Shown here: piece after piece, positions 23,812 to 32,363 of the stretch
Numbering within the stretch: position 1 is the stretch's first letter
Layout: each line of letters starts with the position of its first letter
From: Betaproteobacteria bacterium
GTDB taxonomy: Bacteria; Pseudomonadota; Gammaproteobacteria; Burkholderiales; Rhodocyclaceae
Assembly: GCA_016234745.1 (NCBI GenBank)
Contig: JACRAR010000081.1
Span: forward strand, 1-58,038
Length of the DNA stretch: 58,038 nt
Direction: 5' to 3'
The notes under the pieces: model-generated
The model's input: only the letters and a program-made list of their open reading frames with translations
Database searches by the model: none
What the model was told of the DNA's origin: nothing
Translations under genes and position numbers: made by a program

Positions 23812-24087
23812 TTAGATGGCGCCCACTTCGTCGGCTTCGGCCTTGGCCGCCTCGACAATCTCCGCGACGGTCTCGTCCATCGTCATCATCGAGCCACCGA
23901 GGAGTTGGTGATCACGGGTGATGGCCATCACGGCGTGGGCCAGCCAGTAGGCATCAGCCCGTTGGTAGGTAATTACCGGTGCCTGGCGGATGAGGCGCCG
24001 TGCGCGATCGAGCAATTCCAGCAACTCCTGCTGGATGTCAAAAAGTTCGTCGGCCAGTTCGTGGTACTTGGTGGTTTGGGTCGTCAT
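23812..24087 (-). CDS. Small acidic helical protein (small-gene array)
   Basis: A 91-residue protein from the ATG at 24087: MTTQTTKYHELADELFDIQQ, ELLELLDRARRLIRQAPVIT and an acidic C-terminus (ETVAEIVEAAKAEADEVGAI). Probably a helical bundle or coiled coil. The ribosome site is GGAGATCGAC. First gene of the array on the minus strand, headed by unit E. Function unknown. Confidence 0.6.
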   Translation of the reverse strand: MTTQTTKYHELADELFDIQQELLELLDRARRLIRQAPVITYQRADAYWLAHAVMAITRDHQLLGGSMMTMDETVAEIVEAAKAEADEVGAI

Positions 24088-24119
24088 GTCGATCTCCTTG
24101 ATCGTCGTTGATGGTGATT

Positions 24120-24152
24120 GAATGAACGCGCTGTTCGGGAGGGAAGCCAAGC
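24120..24152 (-). repeat. Repeated block-head element, unit E
   Basis: Forward reading GAATGAACGCGCTGTTC, six variable bases, GAAGCCAAGC. It starts 33 bases before the ATG at 24087 and lies between that gene and the divergent terminase small subunit gene at 24202. Confidence 0.8.
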
Positions 24153-24201
24153 GGGGAATTGCATCCTTTTGCGAAAAGCTGCGCCCGGCTTGATGTAAAT
24201 C

Positions 24202-24756
24202 ATGGGTCTGTCGATTCGCGCTTACGCCCGCCATCGCGGCGTCTCACATGTGGCTGTCAAGAAAGCCATCGACACCGGGCGTATCAGTCCCGATGCCGAT
24301 GGCACGATTGACCCCGCCCGTGCCGATCGGGACTGGGAACAGAACACAGCCTCGCCGCGCAAGGCATCGACCGCACCCAGAGTGAAGGCGCCGGTTCCAG
24401 AAACACCGCGCAAGGTTGCCCGTGAATCCACTGCCGAAGCGGCGACGCCGACACTGTCTGCTGGTGGCACTTCGCTGCTGCAGGCGAGAACGGTGAATGA
24501 AGTGGTCAAGGCGCAGACCAACAAGGTGCGTCTGGCCCGCCTCAAGGGTGATCTGGTCGATCGCTCGCAAGCCATCGCCCATGTATTTCGACTGGCCCGG
24601 ACGGAACGCGATGCCTGGCTCAACTGGCCGGCACGCATCTCGGCGCAGATGGCCGCCAAACTGGAGATCGATGCCCATGCCCTGCACGTGGCACTGGAAA
24701 CCGCTGTGCGCGAACATTTGATGGAACTGGGTGACCTGCACCCGCGGGTGGACTGA
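24202..24756 (+). CDS. Terminase small subunit (Nu1-type)
   Basis: A 184-residue protein. The N-terminus (SIRAYARHRGVSHVAVKKAI followed by DTGRISPD) is the Nu1-type winged helix that recognises the packaging site. A Ala/Pro-rich linker (about 45-90) is followed by a helical part (RTVNEVVKAQTNKVRLARLK) that would contact the large subunit. It opens the late operon and its stop overlaps the terL start by one base. Confidence 0.85.
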   Translation: MGLSIRAYARHRGVSHVAVKKAIDTGRISPDADGTIDPARADRDWEQNTASPRKASTAPRVKAPVPETPRKVARESTAEAATPTLSAGGTSLLQARTVNEVVKAQTNKVRLARLKGDLVDRSQAIAHVFRLARTERDAWLNWPARISAQMAAKLEIDAHALHVALETAVREHLMELGDLHPRVD

Positions 24757-26735
24757 TGGATCCGGACTACGACGGCGCACTGGAGATCGAACGCGCCTGG
24801 CGCGAAGGCTTGATCCCGGATCCGCTGCTCTCGGTATCCGAATGGGCCGACCGGCATCGGATGCTGTCCTCCAAGGCATCGAGCGAGCCGGGACGCTGGC
24901 GCACCAGTCGCACACCCTACCTGAAGGCCATCATGGATTGTCTTTCGCCGACCTCGCCAGTCGAGCGGGTGGTGTTCATGAAGGCCGCACAGCTGGGTGC
25001 GACCGAGATGGGCAACAACTGGATCGGCTACGTGATCCACCACGCGCCTGGCCCGATGATGGCAGTGTGGCCGACGGTGGAGATGGCCAAGAACAACTCG
25101 AAGCAGCGCATTGATTCGCTGATCGAGGAATCACCGGTACTGGCTGAGCTGATCATGCCGCCGCGCAGCCGGGACTCAGGCAATACCATCCTGGCCAAGG
25201 AGTTTCGCGGCGGCGTGCTGCGTATGGTCGGGGCCAACAGCGCGGTGGGCCTGCGCTCGATGCCGGTGCGCTACCTGTTTCTGGACGAAGTCGACGGTTA
25301 TCCGCCGGACGTGGATGGTGAAGGCAGCGCCGTGGCACTGGCCGAAGCGCGGACGCGCACCTTTGCGCGCAGAAAGATCTTCATCGTCTCGACCCCTACC
25401 CTGGCCGGAGTCAGCACCATCGAGCGCGAGTTCGAAGCCAGCGACCAGCGACGCTACTACGTGCCCTGTCCGCACTGCGGGCACCGTCAGTGGCTGCGCT
25501 TTGAACAACTCCGCTGGGAGCGAGACGAGAACGGCCATCGCCCTGAAACAGCGGCTTATGTCTGCGAGTCCTGCGAAGTCCCCATCCCGGAGCACCACAA
25601 GACCTGGATGCTGGAGCATGGCGAGTGGCGGGCCATGGTCGACGGGGTCACGAAGACGGCAGGCTTTCACCTGTCCAGCCTGTACAGCCCGATTGGCTGG
25701 CGCAGCTGGCGGGAGATCGCTGCTGCCTGGGAGAGTGCCATCAACAAGGATTCCGGATCGGCCGCCGCGATCAAGACCTTCAAGAACACCGAACTGGGGG
25801 AAACCTGGGTCGAGGAAGGGGAAGCCCCGGACTGGCAGCGCCTGCTGGAACGCCGGGAGGATTACCCGATTGGGAATATTCCCGAAGGTGGCCTGCTCCT
25901 GACCGGTGGCGCCGACGTGCAGAAGGATCGCATCGAAGTGTCGATCTGGGCATTCGGACGCGGCAAGGCTTCCTGGCTCATCGAGCATCGGGTGCTGATG
26001 GGCGACACGGCACGCAGCGAAGTCTGGAAAGCCATCGGGCAGGTACTGGCCGAATCCTGGACCCATGCCACTGGGGCTGCGATACCGCTGGCACGGTTTG
26101 CACTGGATACCGGTTTCGCCACACAGGAGGCCTATGCCTTCGTGCGTGCTGTGCGCGATTCACGGGTTATGGCTGTCAAGGGGATTGCCCGCGGCGCGGC
26201 CCTGGTCGGTACCCCGACGGCAGTGGATGCCACCACGGGCGGCAAGCGACTGCGCCGGGGGATCAAGGTGTTCTCGGTCGCGGGTGGCATTGCCAAGCTG
26301 GAGTTTTACAACAACCTGAGAAAGAGCATCGATACCGATGCGGATGGTGTGGTTCGGTATCCCGCCGGGTATGTCCATCTGCCCAAGGTCGATGCCGAGT
26401 TCATTCAGCAGTTGTGCGCTGAGCAGTTGATCACGCGACGTGACCGGAATGGCTTTGCTCATCGCGAGTGGCAGAAGATGCGCGAGCGCAATGAAGCCCT
26501 GGATTGCTATGTGTATGCCCGGGCCGCTGCGGCCGCCTCCGGCCTCGACCGCTTCGAGGAACGTCACTGGCGCGAGTTGGAAAAGCAACTCGGGATCCAG
26601 AACCCGGATCCACCTGAACACCCCGATGAACAAGATGCCGAGGCCACCCAAGGACACAAACCCAACGGTGGCCTCGCTGCTTCTGCAACCCGTAAGCCAG
26701 TGCGCCGCTTGATCCGCAGCCGCTGGATTAGTTGA
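24756..26735 (+). CDS. Terminase large subunit (GpA family)
   Basis: A 659-residue lambda GpA-type packaging motor. The N-terminal ATPase has a degenerate Walker A (VFMKAAQLGATEMGNN, about 73-88) and Walker B YLFLDEVD near 173; a zinc-finger-like CPHCG and CESCE pair lies at about 238-270. The C-terminal nuclease begins at GGADVQKDRIEVSIW near 385, with DTGFATQEAY later. It cuts and packages concatemeric DNA with the small subunit. Length and order match lambda gene A, so cos-type packaging is likely, although no cos site was identified. Confidence 0.95.
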   Translation: MDPDYDGALEIERAWREGLIPDPLLSVSEWADRHRMLSSKASSEPGRWRTSRTPYLKAIMDCLSPTSPVERVVFMKAAQLGATEMGNNWIGYVIHHAPGPMMAVWPTVEMAKNNSKQRIDSLIEESPVLAELIMPPRSRDSGNTILAKEFRGGVLRMVGANSAVGLRSMPVRYLFLDEVDGYPPDVDGEGSAVALAEARTRTFARRKIFIVSTPTLAGVSTIEREFEASDQRRYYVPCPHCGHRQWLRFEQLRWERDENGHRPETAAYVCESCEVPIPEHHKTWMLEHGEWRAMVDGVTKTAGFHLSSLYSPIGWRSWREIAAAWESAINKDSGSAAAIKTFKNTELGETWVEEGEAPDWQRLLERREDYPIGNIPEGGLLLTGGADVQKDRIEVSIWAFGRGKASWLIEHRVLMGDTARSEVWKAIGQVLAESWTHATGAAIPLARFALDTGFATQEAYAFVRAVRDSRVMAVKGIARGAALVGTPTAVDATTGGKRLRRGIKVFSVAGGIAKLEFYNNLRKSIDTDADGVVRYPAGYVHLPKVDAEFIQQLCAEQLITRRDRNGFAHREWQKMRERNEALDCYVYARAAAAASGLDRFEERHWRELEKQLGIQNPDPPEHPDEQDAEATQGHKPNGGLAASATRKPVRRLIRSRWIS

Positions 26736-26762
26736 TTTACCCCACCCGCCAAGGAGCTACTC

Positions 26763-27260
26763 ATGAGTCTGCAAACCCAAATCCATAGTCTGGTCATCCG
26801 TGTCGCCGATGAGTTCAAGTCGGTCTATGCCAAGATCGGCAACCTCTCGTCGCTGTCGACCACCGACAAGTCCACGCTGGTATCCGCTATCAATGAGCTC
26901 AAGGCGGCCATTGCCCTGGCCGCCGTCATCAATGATGCGGCACCCGGCAGTACCACCACGACCTTCTCGGCTTCCAAGATCGTCACGCTGCTCGATGACC
27001 TGCGTGCCCAGATCCTGGGTGGGGCCGATGCTGCCTACGACACCCTGCTGGAACTGCAGCAGGCCATCCAGAATGACCAGACCGGCATTGCCGCGATTAC
27101 GGCCGCGATCGACAAGCGCGTGCGCTTTGATGCTGCGCAGACGCTCACCGCGCCCGAGCAACTTCAGGCCCGCAGCAACATCGGGGCGGTGGCGGCGAGT
27201 GACGTTGGTGACACGGCCACGGACTTCGTGGCGATCTTCGAAACCGCCCTGGCCGCCTGA
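26763..27260 (+). CDS. Fibre-like phage structural protein
   Basis: A 165-residue protein with the repeat style of head or tail fibres: LSSLSTTDKSTLVSAINELK, then STTTTFSASKIVTLLDDL and AAQTLTAPEQLQARSNIGAV. These short motifs recur in collagen-free fibre stalks. It lies between terminase and gpW, unusual for a tail fibre, so a head fibre or decoration is possible. Confidence 0.6.
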   Translation: MSLQTQIHSLVIRVADEFKSVYAKIGNLSSLSTTDKSTLVSAINELKAAIALAAVINDAAPGSTTTTFSASKIVTLLDDLRAQILGGADAAYDTLLELQQAIQNDQTGIAAITAAIDKRVRFDAAQTLTAPEQLQARSNIGAVAASDVGDTATDFVAIFETALAA

Positions 27261-27262
27261 GC

Positions 27263-27655
27263 ATGAGCCTGGTCTCCAAAGTCAGTGCCCTGGCAACTCG
27301 CCTGGCCAATGAGGTCAAGACCCTGGTCCGGCCGGAACACCCAGGCATTACACGCGCCTGGGTGTGCTTTGGCTACATCGGCAGTGCGATCGTGATCAAC
27401 GCCTCTCACAATGTTTCCGGGGTCACACGCCTCGCTGCCGGGCGCTACCGGATCACCTTTGCCACGCCGTTCGCGGATGCCAACTATTGCTGGCTGGCCT
27501 TTGCCCGTAGTACCGGCAACACCGGTACGGTGCGCACGGCCCTGGCCCGATCCACCACCGACGTCAAGACCAGCACGCATGTCGAGGTGATCTGCACCAC
27601 GGCCAGCACGTCGCTGGCCGATACCACCGAAATGAACCTGGTGGTCTATCGCTGA
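27263..27655 (+). CDS. Structural protein with fibre-tip-like domain
   Basis: A 130-residue protein. Its N-terminus MSLVSKVSALATRLANEVKT resembles that of the preceding protein, suggesting a shared attachment peptide. The rest (GVTRLAAGRYRITFATPFAD, YCWLAFARS, TTASTSLADTTEMNLVVYR) looks like the beta-sandwich tip domain seen at the ends of phage fibres. Together they may be a two-part fibre. Confidence 0.55.
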   Translation: MSLVSKVSALATRLANEVKTLVRPEHPGITRAWVCFGYIGSAIVINASHNVSGVTRLAAGRYRITFATPFADANYCWLAFARSTGNTGTVRTALARSTTDVKTSTHVEVICTTASTSLADTTEMNLVVYR

Positions 27656-27876
27656 TGGCCTATACCGAGGAACAACTCACTGCCCTGGAGTCGGCACTCG
27701 CCAAGGGTGAGAAACGGGTTACCTTTGGTGACAAGACGGTCGAGTACCGCACGGTCGAGGAACTGAAGGAAGCCATCGCGCTGGTCGAGCGTAGCTTGCA
27801 CGACCAGGCGGTAGGAACTGGACTGTGGCCGAGAGCACCCCGCCAGATCCGCATCAATACGCGCAAAGGGTTCTGA
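27655..27876 (+). CDS. Head-tail joining protein gpW
   Basis: A 73-residue protein matching lambda gpW in length and place: MAYTEEQLTALESALAKGEK, RVTFGDKTVEYRTVEELKEA and the basic end IRINTRKGF. gpW sits in the portal channel and completes the head for tail attachment. It overlaps the preceding stop and precedes the portal gene, as in lambda. Confidence 0.85.
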   Translation: MAYTEEQLTALESALAKGEKRVTFGDKTVEYRTVEELKEAIALVERSLHDQAVGTGLWPRAPRQIRINTRKGF

Positions 27877-27877
27877 G

Positions 27878-29374
27878 ATGGGCTGGCTGAAACGCTTCTC
27901 GCGCCGGCTGTTCGGCCAGACACCGACTTACGATGGTGTCGGCAGTGGCCGGCGCTCGCTGGCGTGGGCAGTCGGCAATCCCGGGGCGATTGCGGCGCTG
28001 ATGCATTCGCAAACGGAACTGCGCGCCAAGAGCCGGGATCTGGTGCGCAGAAATGCCTGGGCCAATGCCGCACTGGAATCCTACGTGGCCAACGCCATCG
28101 GTACCGGCATCAAGCCGCAGTCGATGGTTCGGGACGCGAGCCAGCGCGAGAGCATCCAATCCCTCTGGCGCGACTGGACGGTGGATGCCGATGCAGCCGG
28201 GCTCACCGACTTCTATGGCCTGCAGGCCCTGGCCTGCCGGGCGATGCTGGAGGGCGGCGAATCGCTGGTGCGTCTGCGCTACCGTCGTCCCGAAGACGGC
28301 CTGGTCGTGGCGCTGCAGATACAGGTGCTGGAGCCGGAGCATCTGCCGGTGACCTTGAACACCACTGCGGACAACGGCAATCTTATCCGTGCCGGAATCG
28401 AGTTCGATCGGCTCGGGCGGCGGGTGGCGTACCACCTCTATCGATCCCATCCGGAGGATGGGGCGCTGGCACCGATGTCCAGCAATGGCGGCATGGAAAC
28501 CGTCCGGGTCAGCGCAGCAGAGATCCTGCATCTCTTCCGCCCCCTGCGTCCGGGACAGATTCGCGGGGAGCCGTGGCTGGCGCGTGCCTTGGTCAAGCTC
28601 AATGAACTCGACCAGTACGACGATGCCGAACTGGTGCGCAAGAAGACCGCCGCCATGTTTGCCGGGTTTGTGACGCGCCTGGCGCCCGAGGACAACCTGC
28701 TGGGCGAGGGGCTGGCCAACGCCAACGGCATGGCACTGGCCGGGCTGGAGCCGGGCACGATGCAGATCCTTGAGCCCGGTGAGGACATCAAGTTCAGCCA
28801 GCCCGCCGATGTGGGTGGCTCCTATTCGGAGTTCCTGCGCATGCAGTTCCGGGCGGTTGCCGCCGCCATGGGGGTGACCTACGAACAGCTGACCGGGGAC
28901 CTGTCGATGGTCAACTACTCCTCGATCCGTGCCGGGCTGCTGGAATTTCGCCGCCGCGTGGAAGCCCTGCAGCATGGCGTGATCGTCCACCAGTTGTGCC
29001 GACCGATCTGGCAGGCGTTTGTCGAGCAGGCCGTGCTTGAAGGTGCGCTGGCTCTTCCTGGCTATGCCCGTGGCGGCCTATCGAAACGGCGGGAATATCT
29101 CGCCGTGAAATGGATTCCTCAAGGCTGGCAATGGGTCGATCCGCTGAAAGAAGCGGATGCCATGAAGGCGGCGATTCGTTCGGGATTGATGTCACGTTCC
29201 GAAGCCATCTCGGCCAACGGCTATGACGCCGAGGATGTCGATCGCGAGATTGCGGCGGATAACGCGCGAGCAGATGGCCTGGGATTGATTTTTGATTCAG
29301 ACCCGCGTCACGAATTGTCGGCGACTTCGCCGGCACCGGTGACCCCACAAGACTCACAACCGCAAGGAACCTGA
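27878..29374 (+). CDS. Portal protein (lambda gpB family)
   Basis: A 498-residue lambda-type portal protein: an N-terminal basic part (LKRFSRRLFGQTPTYDGVGS), RDLVRRNAWANAALESYVAN, a core with IVHQLCRPIWQAFVEQAV and the C-terminal LAVKWIPQGWQWVDPLKEAD, all typical of the family. It forms the dodecameric vertex through which DNA enters the capsid, docking terminase and gpW. The C-terminal tail after about 470 is low-complexity. Confidence 0.93.
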   Translation: MGWLKRFSRRLFGQTPTYDGVGSGRRSLAWAVGNPGAIAALMHSQTELRAKSRDLVRRNAWANAALESYVANAIGTGIKPQSMVRDASQRESIQSLWRDWTVDADAAGLTDFYGLQALACRAMLEGGESLVRLRYRRPEDGLVVALQIQVLEPEHLPVTLNTTADNGNLIRAGIEFDRLGRRVAYHLYRSHPEDGALAPMSSNGGMETVRVSAAEILHLFRPLRPGQIRGEPWLARALVKLNELDQYDDAELVRKKTAAMFAGFVTRLAPEDNLLGEGLANANGMALAGLEPGTMQILEPGEDIKFSQPADVGGSYSEFLRMQFRAVAAAMGVTYEQLTGDLSMVNYSSIRAGLLEFRRRVEALQHGVIVHQLCRPIWQAFVEQAVLEGALALPGYARGGLSKRREYLAVKWIPQGWQWVDPLKEADAMKAAIRSGLMSRSEAISANGYDAEDVDREIAADNARADGLGLIFDSDPRHELSATSPAPVTPQDSQPQGT

Positions 29375-29375
29375 T

Positions 29376-30668
29376 ATGCAACTGCCACACCTGGCGTCCC
29401 GTCTGTACGGGACGCCGCTGCTGCTTGCCCGTTCCAAACTCGAAATCATCCTGTCCGTCCTGGGCGAGCGTATCGGCTGGCCGGACATCAACGCCGCAAT
29501 CGCACTGCCTCAGTCCAGGCCAATGATTGAAGCACCCACCGGCATTGCTGTGATTCCCATCATCGGCACACTGGTGCGGCGCACCCTGGGTCTTGATCCG
29601 ATGTCCGGATTCACCTCCTACGCCGAGATCGGCGGCATGGTCGATGCCGCAGTCGCGGATCCGAATGTCGAGGGCATCCTGCTCGATATCGATTCCCCGG
29701 GCGGCGAGGCCGGCGGCGTGTTCGAGCTGGGTGAACAAATTCGCACCGCCGATGCCATCAAACCTGTTTGGGCCATCGCCTCGGACGCTGCCTTCTCGGC
29801 AGCCTACGCCATCGCCTGTGGCGCCTCCCGGTTGGCGGTGACTCGTACCGGCGGTGTGGGTTCCATCGGCGTGATTGCCATGCATGTCGACCAGTCCGTG
29901 CGTGATGCCCAGGAAGGTTATCGCTACACGGCGATCACTGCGGGCGATCAGAAGAACGATTTCTCCCCGCATGAACCGCTCGACAAGAACGCCACAGCCC
30001 GTTTGCAAGCCGAGGTCGACCGGCTCTACAGCATGTTTATCGACCATGTGGCGGCGATGCGCAAGCTTGATCGCCAAGCCATCGCGGCGACCGAGGCCGG
30101 CGTGTATTTCGGTGTCGATGCCGTGACCGCATGCCTTGCCGATGCCGTCGGCAATCTCGATAGCGTGCTGGCTGATTTCAGCAGTTTCCTGGTGGCTCGT
30201 CGAACGCGCGGCCACGTGATGACCGGTTCCTCGCGTTCGCTCACCGTTTCCATTCCATCAATCAAGGAGGAAGACCCCATGTCTCAACCTGAAGCCCCTG
30301 CAGTTCCTGTTGTATCCGATCCGGACACTGTACCGGATGCACCTGCACCTGTTTTGCCGCCTGCATCCCCGCCCGTCGAGAAGGAGGACACGCCAACCTC
30401 TGCCAATGGGTCTGCACCCACGCCAAGCATCGATGCCGTGGCCATTGCCGAAATGTGCCAACTGGCCGGTCATCCCGAGTTCACTGCCGGATTTCTGGCC
30501 AAAGGGGTGACGGAAGCGGAAGTGCGCAAGTCGCTCCTGGCCAATCGTGCAGACAGTGTCGAGATCCGTTCTACCCTCAGTCCCGATGTGGCAGTTGTCA
30601 CTTCAACCCCGAGTGCTGCCAGCAATCCGATGCTCAGCGCCGTTCGCAAACTCACTGGAAAGGTCTAA
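29376..30668 (+). CDS. S49 prohead protease with C-terminal scaffold part (lambda gpC-like)
   Basis: A 430-residue protein. Residues 35-260 are a SppA/S49 serine peptidase: GIAVIPIIGTLVRR, DIDSPGGEAGGVFEL, catalytic serine in SDAAFSAAYAIACGA (about residue 143) and lysine in TAGDQKNDFSPHEPL (about 193). The C-terminal part from about 300 is proline/alanine-rich then helical and corresponds to scaffold. An internal ATG with a strong ribosome site lies at 30279 (next entry). Matures the prohead and itself. Confidence 0.92.
   Translation: MQLPHLASRLYGTPLLLARSKLEIILSVLGERIGWPDINAAIALPQSRPMIEAPTGIAVIPIIGTLVRRTLGLDPMSGFTSYAEIGGMVDAAVADPNVEGILLDIDSPGGEAGGVFELGEQIRTADAIKPVWAIASDAAFSAAYAIACGASRLAVTRTGGVGSIGVIAMHVDQSVRDAQEGYRYTAITAGDQKNDFSPHEPLDKNATARLQAEVDRLYSMFIDHVAAMRKLDRQAIAATEAGVYFGVDAVTACLADAVGNLDSVLADFSSFLVARRTRGHVMTGSSRSLTVSIPSIKEEDPMSQPEAPAVPVVSDPDTVPDAPAPVLPPASPPVEKEDTPTSANGSAPTPSIDAVAIAEMCQLAGHPEFTAGFLAKGVTEAEVRKSLLANRADSVEIRSTLSPDVAVVTSTPSAASNPMLSAVRKLTGKV
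30279..30668 (+). CDS. Nested capsid scaffold protein (lambda Nu3-like), in frame within the protease gene
   Basis: The ATG at 30279 is in frame with the protease gene and is preceded, eight bases away, by AAGGAGG (30264-30270), a strong ribosome site with no other use. The product of 129 residues starts MSQPEAPAVPVV, has an acidic/proline-rich first half and a helical end (MLSAVRKLTGKV). Lambda makes Nu3 in exactly this nested way within gene C. Its expression is inferred from the site and the analogy. Confidence 0.75.
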   Translation: MSQPEAPAVPVVSDPDTVPDAPAPVLPPASPPVEKEDTPTSANGSAPTPSIDAVAIAEMCQLAGHPEFTAGFLAKGVTEAEVRKSLLANRADSVEIRSTLSPDVAVVTSTPSAASNPMLSAVRKLTGKV

Positions 30669-30671
30669 GCC

Positions 30672-31049
30672 ATGTCCGCCATTACCGAAGGTCTCAATCT
30701 GGGTGATCTCCTCAAGTACGAGGCACCCAATCTCTACTCCCGCGACCAGATCACTGTCGCCGCCGGCCAGAATCTCGTGCTGGGCACCGTGGTCGGCATC
30801 GACGCTGCCACCGACAAAATCAAGGCTCTGGATCCTGCCGCCACCGACGGCACCGAACTCGCCGCCGGCGTCCTGGCCATCTCGATCGATGCCAGTCTGA
30901 TCGACCGGCCCGACGGCATCCTGATCGCCCGTCACGCCATGCTGGCCGATCACGCACTGACCTGGCCGGCGGGTATTACCGCCCCGCAAAAGGCCGTCGC
31001 ACTCACCAAGCTCAAGTCCCTGGGCATCATCGTTCGTCAAGGAGTCTGA
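30672..31049 (+). CDS. Head decoration protein (lambda gpD)
   Basis: A 125-residue gpD-like protein: LGDLLKYEAPNLYSRDQITV, NLVLGTVVGIDAATDKIKAL, then HAMLADHALTWPAGI. Trimers of gpD clamp the expanded capsid. Right place, between scaffold and major capsid gene, and right size. It is preceded by AAAGGT three bases before the usual spacing. Confidence 0.9.
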   Translation: MSAITEGLNLGDLLKYEAPNLYSRDQITVAAGQNLVLGTVVGIDAATDKIKALDPAATDGTELAAGVLAISIDASLIDRPDGILIARHAMLADHALTWPAGITAPQKAVALTKLKSLGIIVRQGV

Positions 31050-31051
31050 TC

Positions 31052-32056
31052 ATGCAGAACCCGTTTGCTTCTCCCGCCTTCTCGATGGCCAACCTCACGG
31101 CCGCCATCAATCTGCTGCCCAACCGCTATGGCCGGATGGAAGCCCTGAACCTCTTCCCGTTGAAACCGGTGCGCTTCCGCCAGATCCTGGTGGAGGAGCG
31201 CAATGGCATCCTGAACCTGCTGCCCACCTTGCCGGTCGGAAGTCCCAGCACGGTCGGCGTGCGGGACAAGCGCACCATGCGCTCCTTCATCGTGCCGCAC
31301 ATCCCGCACGATGATGTGGTGCTGCCCGAGGAAGTCCAGGGGATTCGTGCCTTTGGTTCGGAAACGGAAATCGAAACCGTGGCGGGCGTCCTTGCCAGCC
31401 ATCTGGAAGTTATCCGCAACAAGCATGCGATCACGCTCGAGCATCTGCGTATGGGTGCGCTCAAGGGTGTGATCCTGGATGCCGATGGATCGACACTCTA
31501 CGATTTGTATAGTGAATTTGGCATCACTGCCAAGTCGGTGAATTTCCAGCTGACCGCCGATGCTACCGATATCCGCAAGAAGTGTTTCGAGGTGCTGCGT
31601 CACGTCGATGACAACCTGCGCGGTGAATTCATGACCGGCATCCACTGCCTGTGCTCCCCGGAGTTCTTCGAGAAGCTGGTGGCGCACCCGAAGGTTGAAA
31701 AGGCCTACGAGAACTATGCCCAGGGCGCCATGCTGCGTGATGACGTGCGTCAGGCATTCTCCTTTGCCGGTCTGACTTTCGAGGAATACCGGGGCCAGGC
31801 AACCGACGGCAACGGCACGGCACGTCGCTTCATTGCCGCCGGGGAAGCGCACTGTTTCCCGTTGGGGACGGTAGACACCTTCGGCACCTACGTAGCACCT
31901 GCCGACTTCAACGAGACGGTCAACACGCTGGGGCAGCCGCTCTACGCCAAGCAGGAACCCCGCAAGTTCGAGCGCGGCACGGATCTACATACCCAGTCGA
32001 ACCCTTTGCCGATGTGTCACCGTCCTGGAGTGCTAGTCAGACTCACGATGTCTTGA
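31052..32056 (+). CDS. Major capsid protein (lambda gpE family)
   Basis: A 334-residue HK97-fold capsid protein of the gpE family, close to the 341 of lambda: NRYGRMEALNLFPLKPVRFR near the N-terminus, RSFIVPHIPHDDVVLPEEVQ, then YCSPEFFEKL-like LCSPEFFEKLVAHPKVEKAY and FEEYRGQ and AHCFPLGT. It forms the shell with gpD. The C-terminal codons overlap the minus-strand gene at 32043 by 14 bases. Confidence 0.93.
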   Translation: MQNPFASPAFSMANLTAAINLLPNRYGRMEALNLFPLKPVRFRQILVEERNGILNLLPTLPVGSPSTVGVRDKRTMRSFIVPHIPHDDVVLPEEVQGIRAFGSETEIETVAGVLASHLEVIRNKHAITLEHLRMGALKGVILDADGSTLYDLYSEFGITAKSVNFQLTADATDIRKKCFEVLRHVDDNLRGEFMTGIHCLCSPEFFEKLVAHPKVEKAYENYAQGAMLRDDVRQAFSFAGLTFEEYRGQATDGNGTARRFIAAGEAHCFPLGTVDTFGTYVAPADFNETVNTLGQPLYAKQEPRKFERGTDLHTQSNPLPMCHRPGVLVRLTMS

Positions 32057-32333
32057 GCGTGCGCTTGCGCTCCGCCGTGTAGTGCCACCAAGGATGCGGC
32101 GGATCGCCGGCCATGAAGCGGGTGGCGGCGATGAAGGTGTCGAGCAGGCAGGGATCGTGACGGGTCCCCGTCTGGAGGCATAGATCCTGATAGAGCACAT
32201 AGGGATCCTGGCCGATCAGATCGGTCGGGACCTGAATGCCCAACTGCCTCAGATCACCCGCTATCGAAGGTCCTATGTTCGGGATCGACTCGAGCGTGAT
32301 GGCTTCGGCTGCATGCTTTGCTTTGTTGCTCAT
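32043..32333 (-). CDS. Cdd1-like helix-hairpin-helix protein (moron)
   Basis: A 96-residue protein: SIPNIGPSIAGDLRQLGIQ is a helix-hairpin-helix, then TDLIGQDPYVLYQDLCLQTG, HDPCLLDTFIAATRFMAG and PHPWWHYTAERK, the pattern of Cdd1/mitomycin-resistance-type proteins. It is antisense to the surrounding late genes, right between capsid and head-tail genes, so it is a classic moron that may be expressed in the lysogen. The ATG at 32333 has AGAGGGGAG upstream. Its benefit to the host is unknown. Confidence 0.8.
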   Translation of the reverse strand: MSNKAKHAAEAITLESIPNIGPSIAGDLRQLGIQVPTDLIGQDPYVLYQDLCLQTGTRHDPCLLDTFIAATRFMAGDPPHPWWHYTAERKRTLKTS

Positions 32334-32363
32334 CACTCCCCTCTCTTATCTGGAAAGTTTCGC

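Noticed and set aside
21626-24152. The five 33-bp units considered as a CRISPR array
   Set aside because: The units are 300-1500 bases apart with genes between them, and no cas genes are near.
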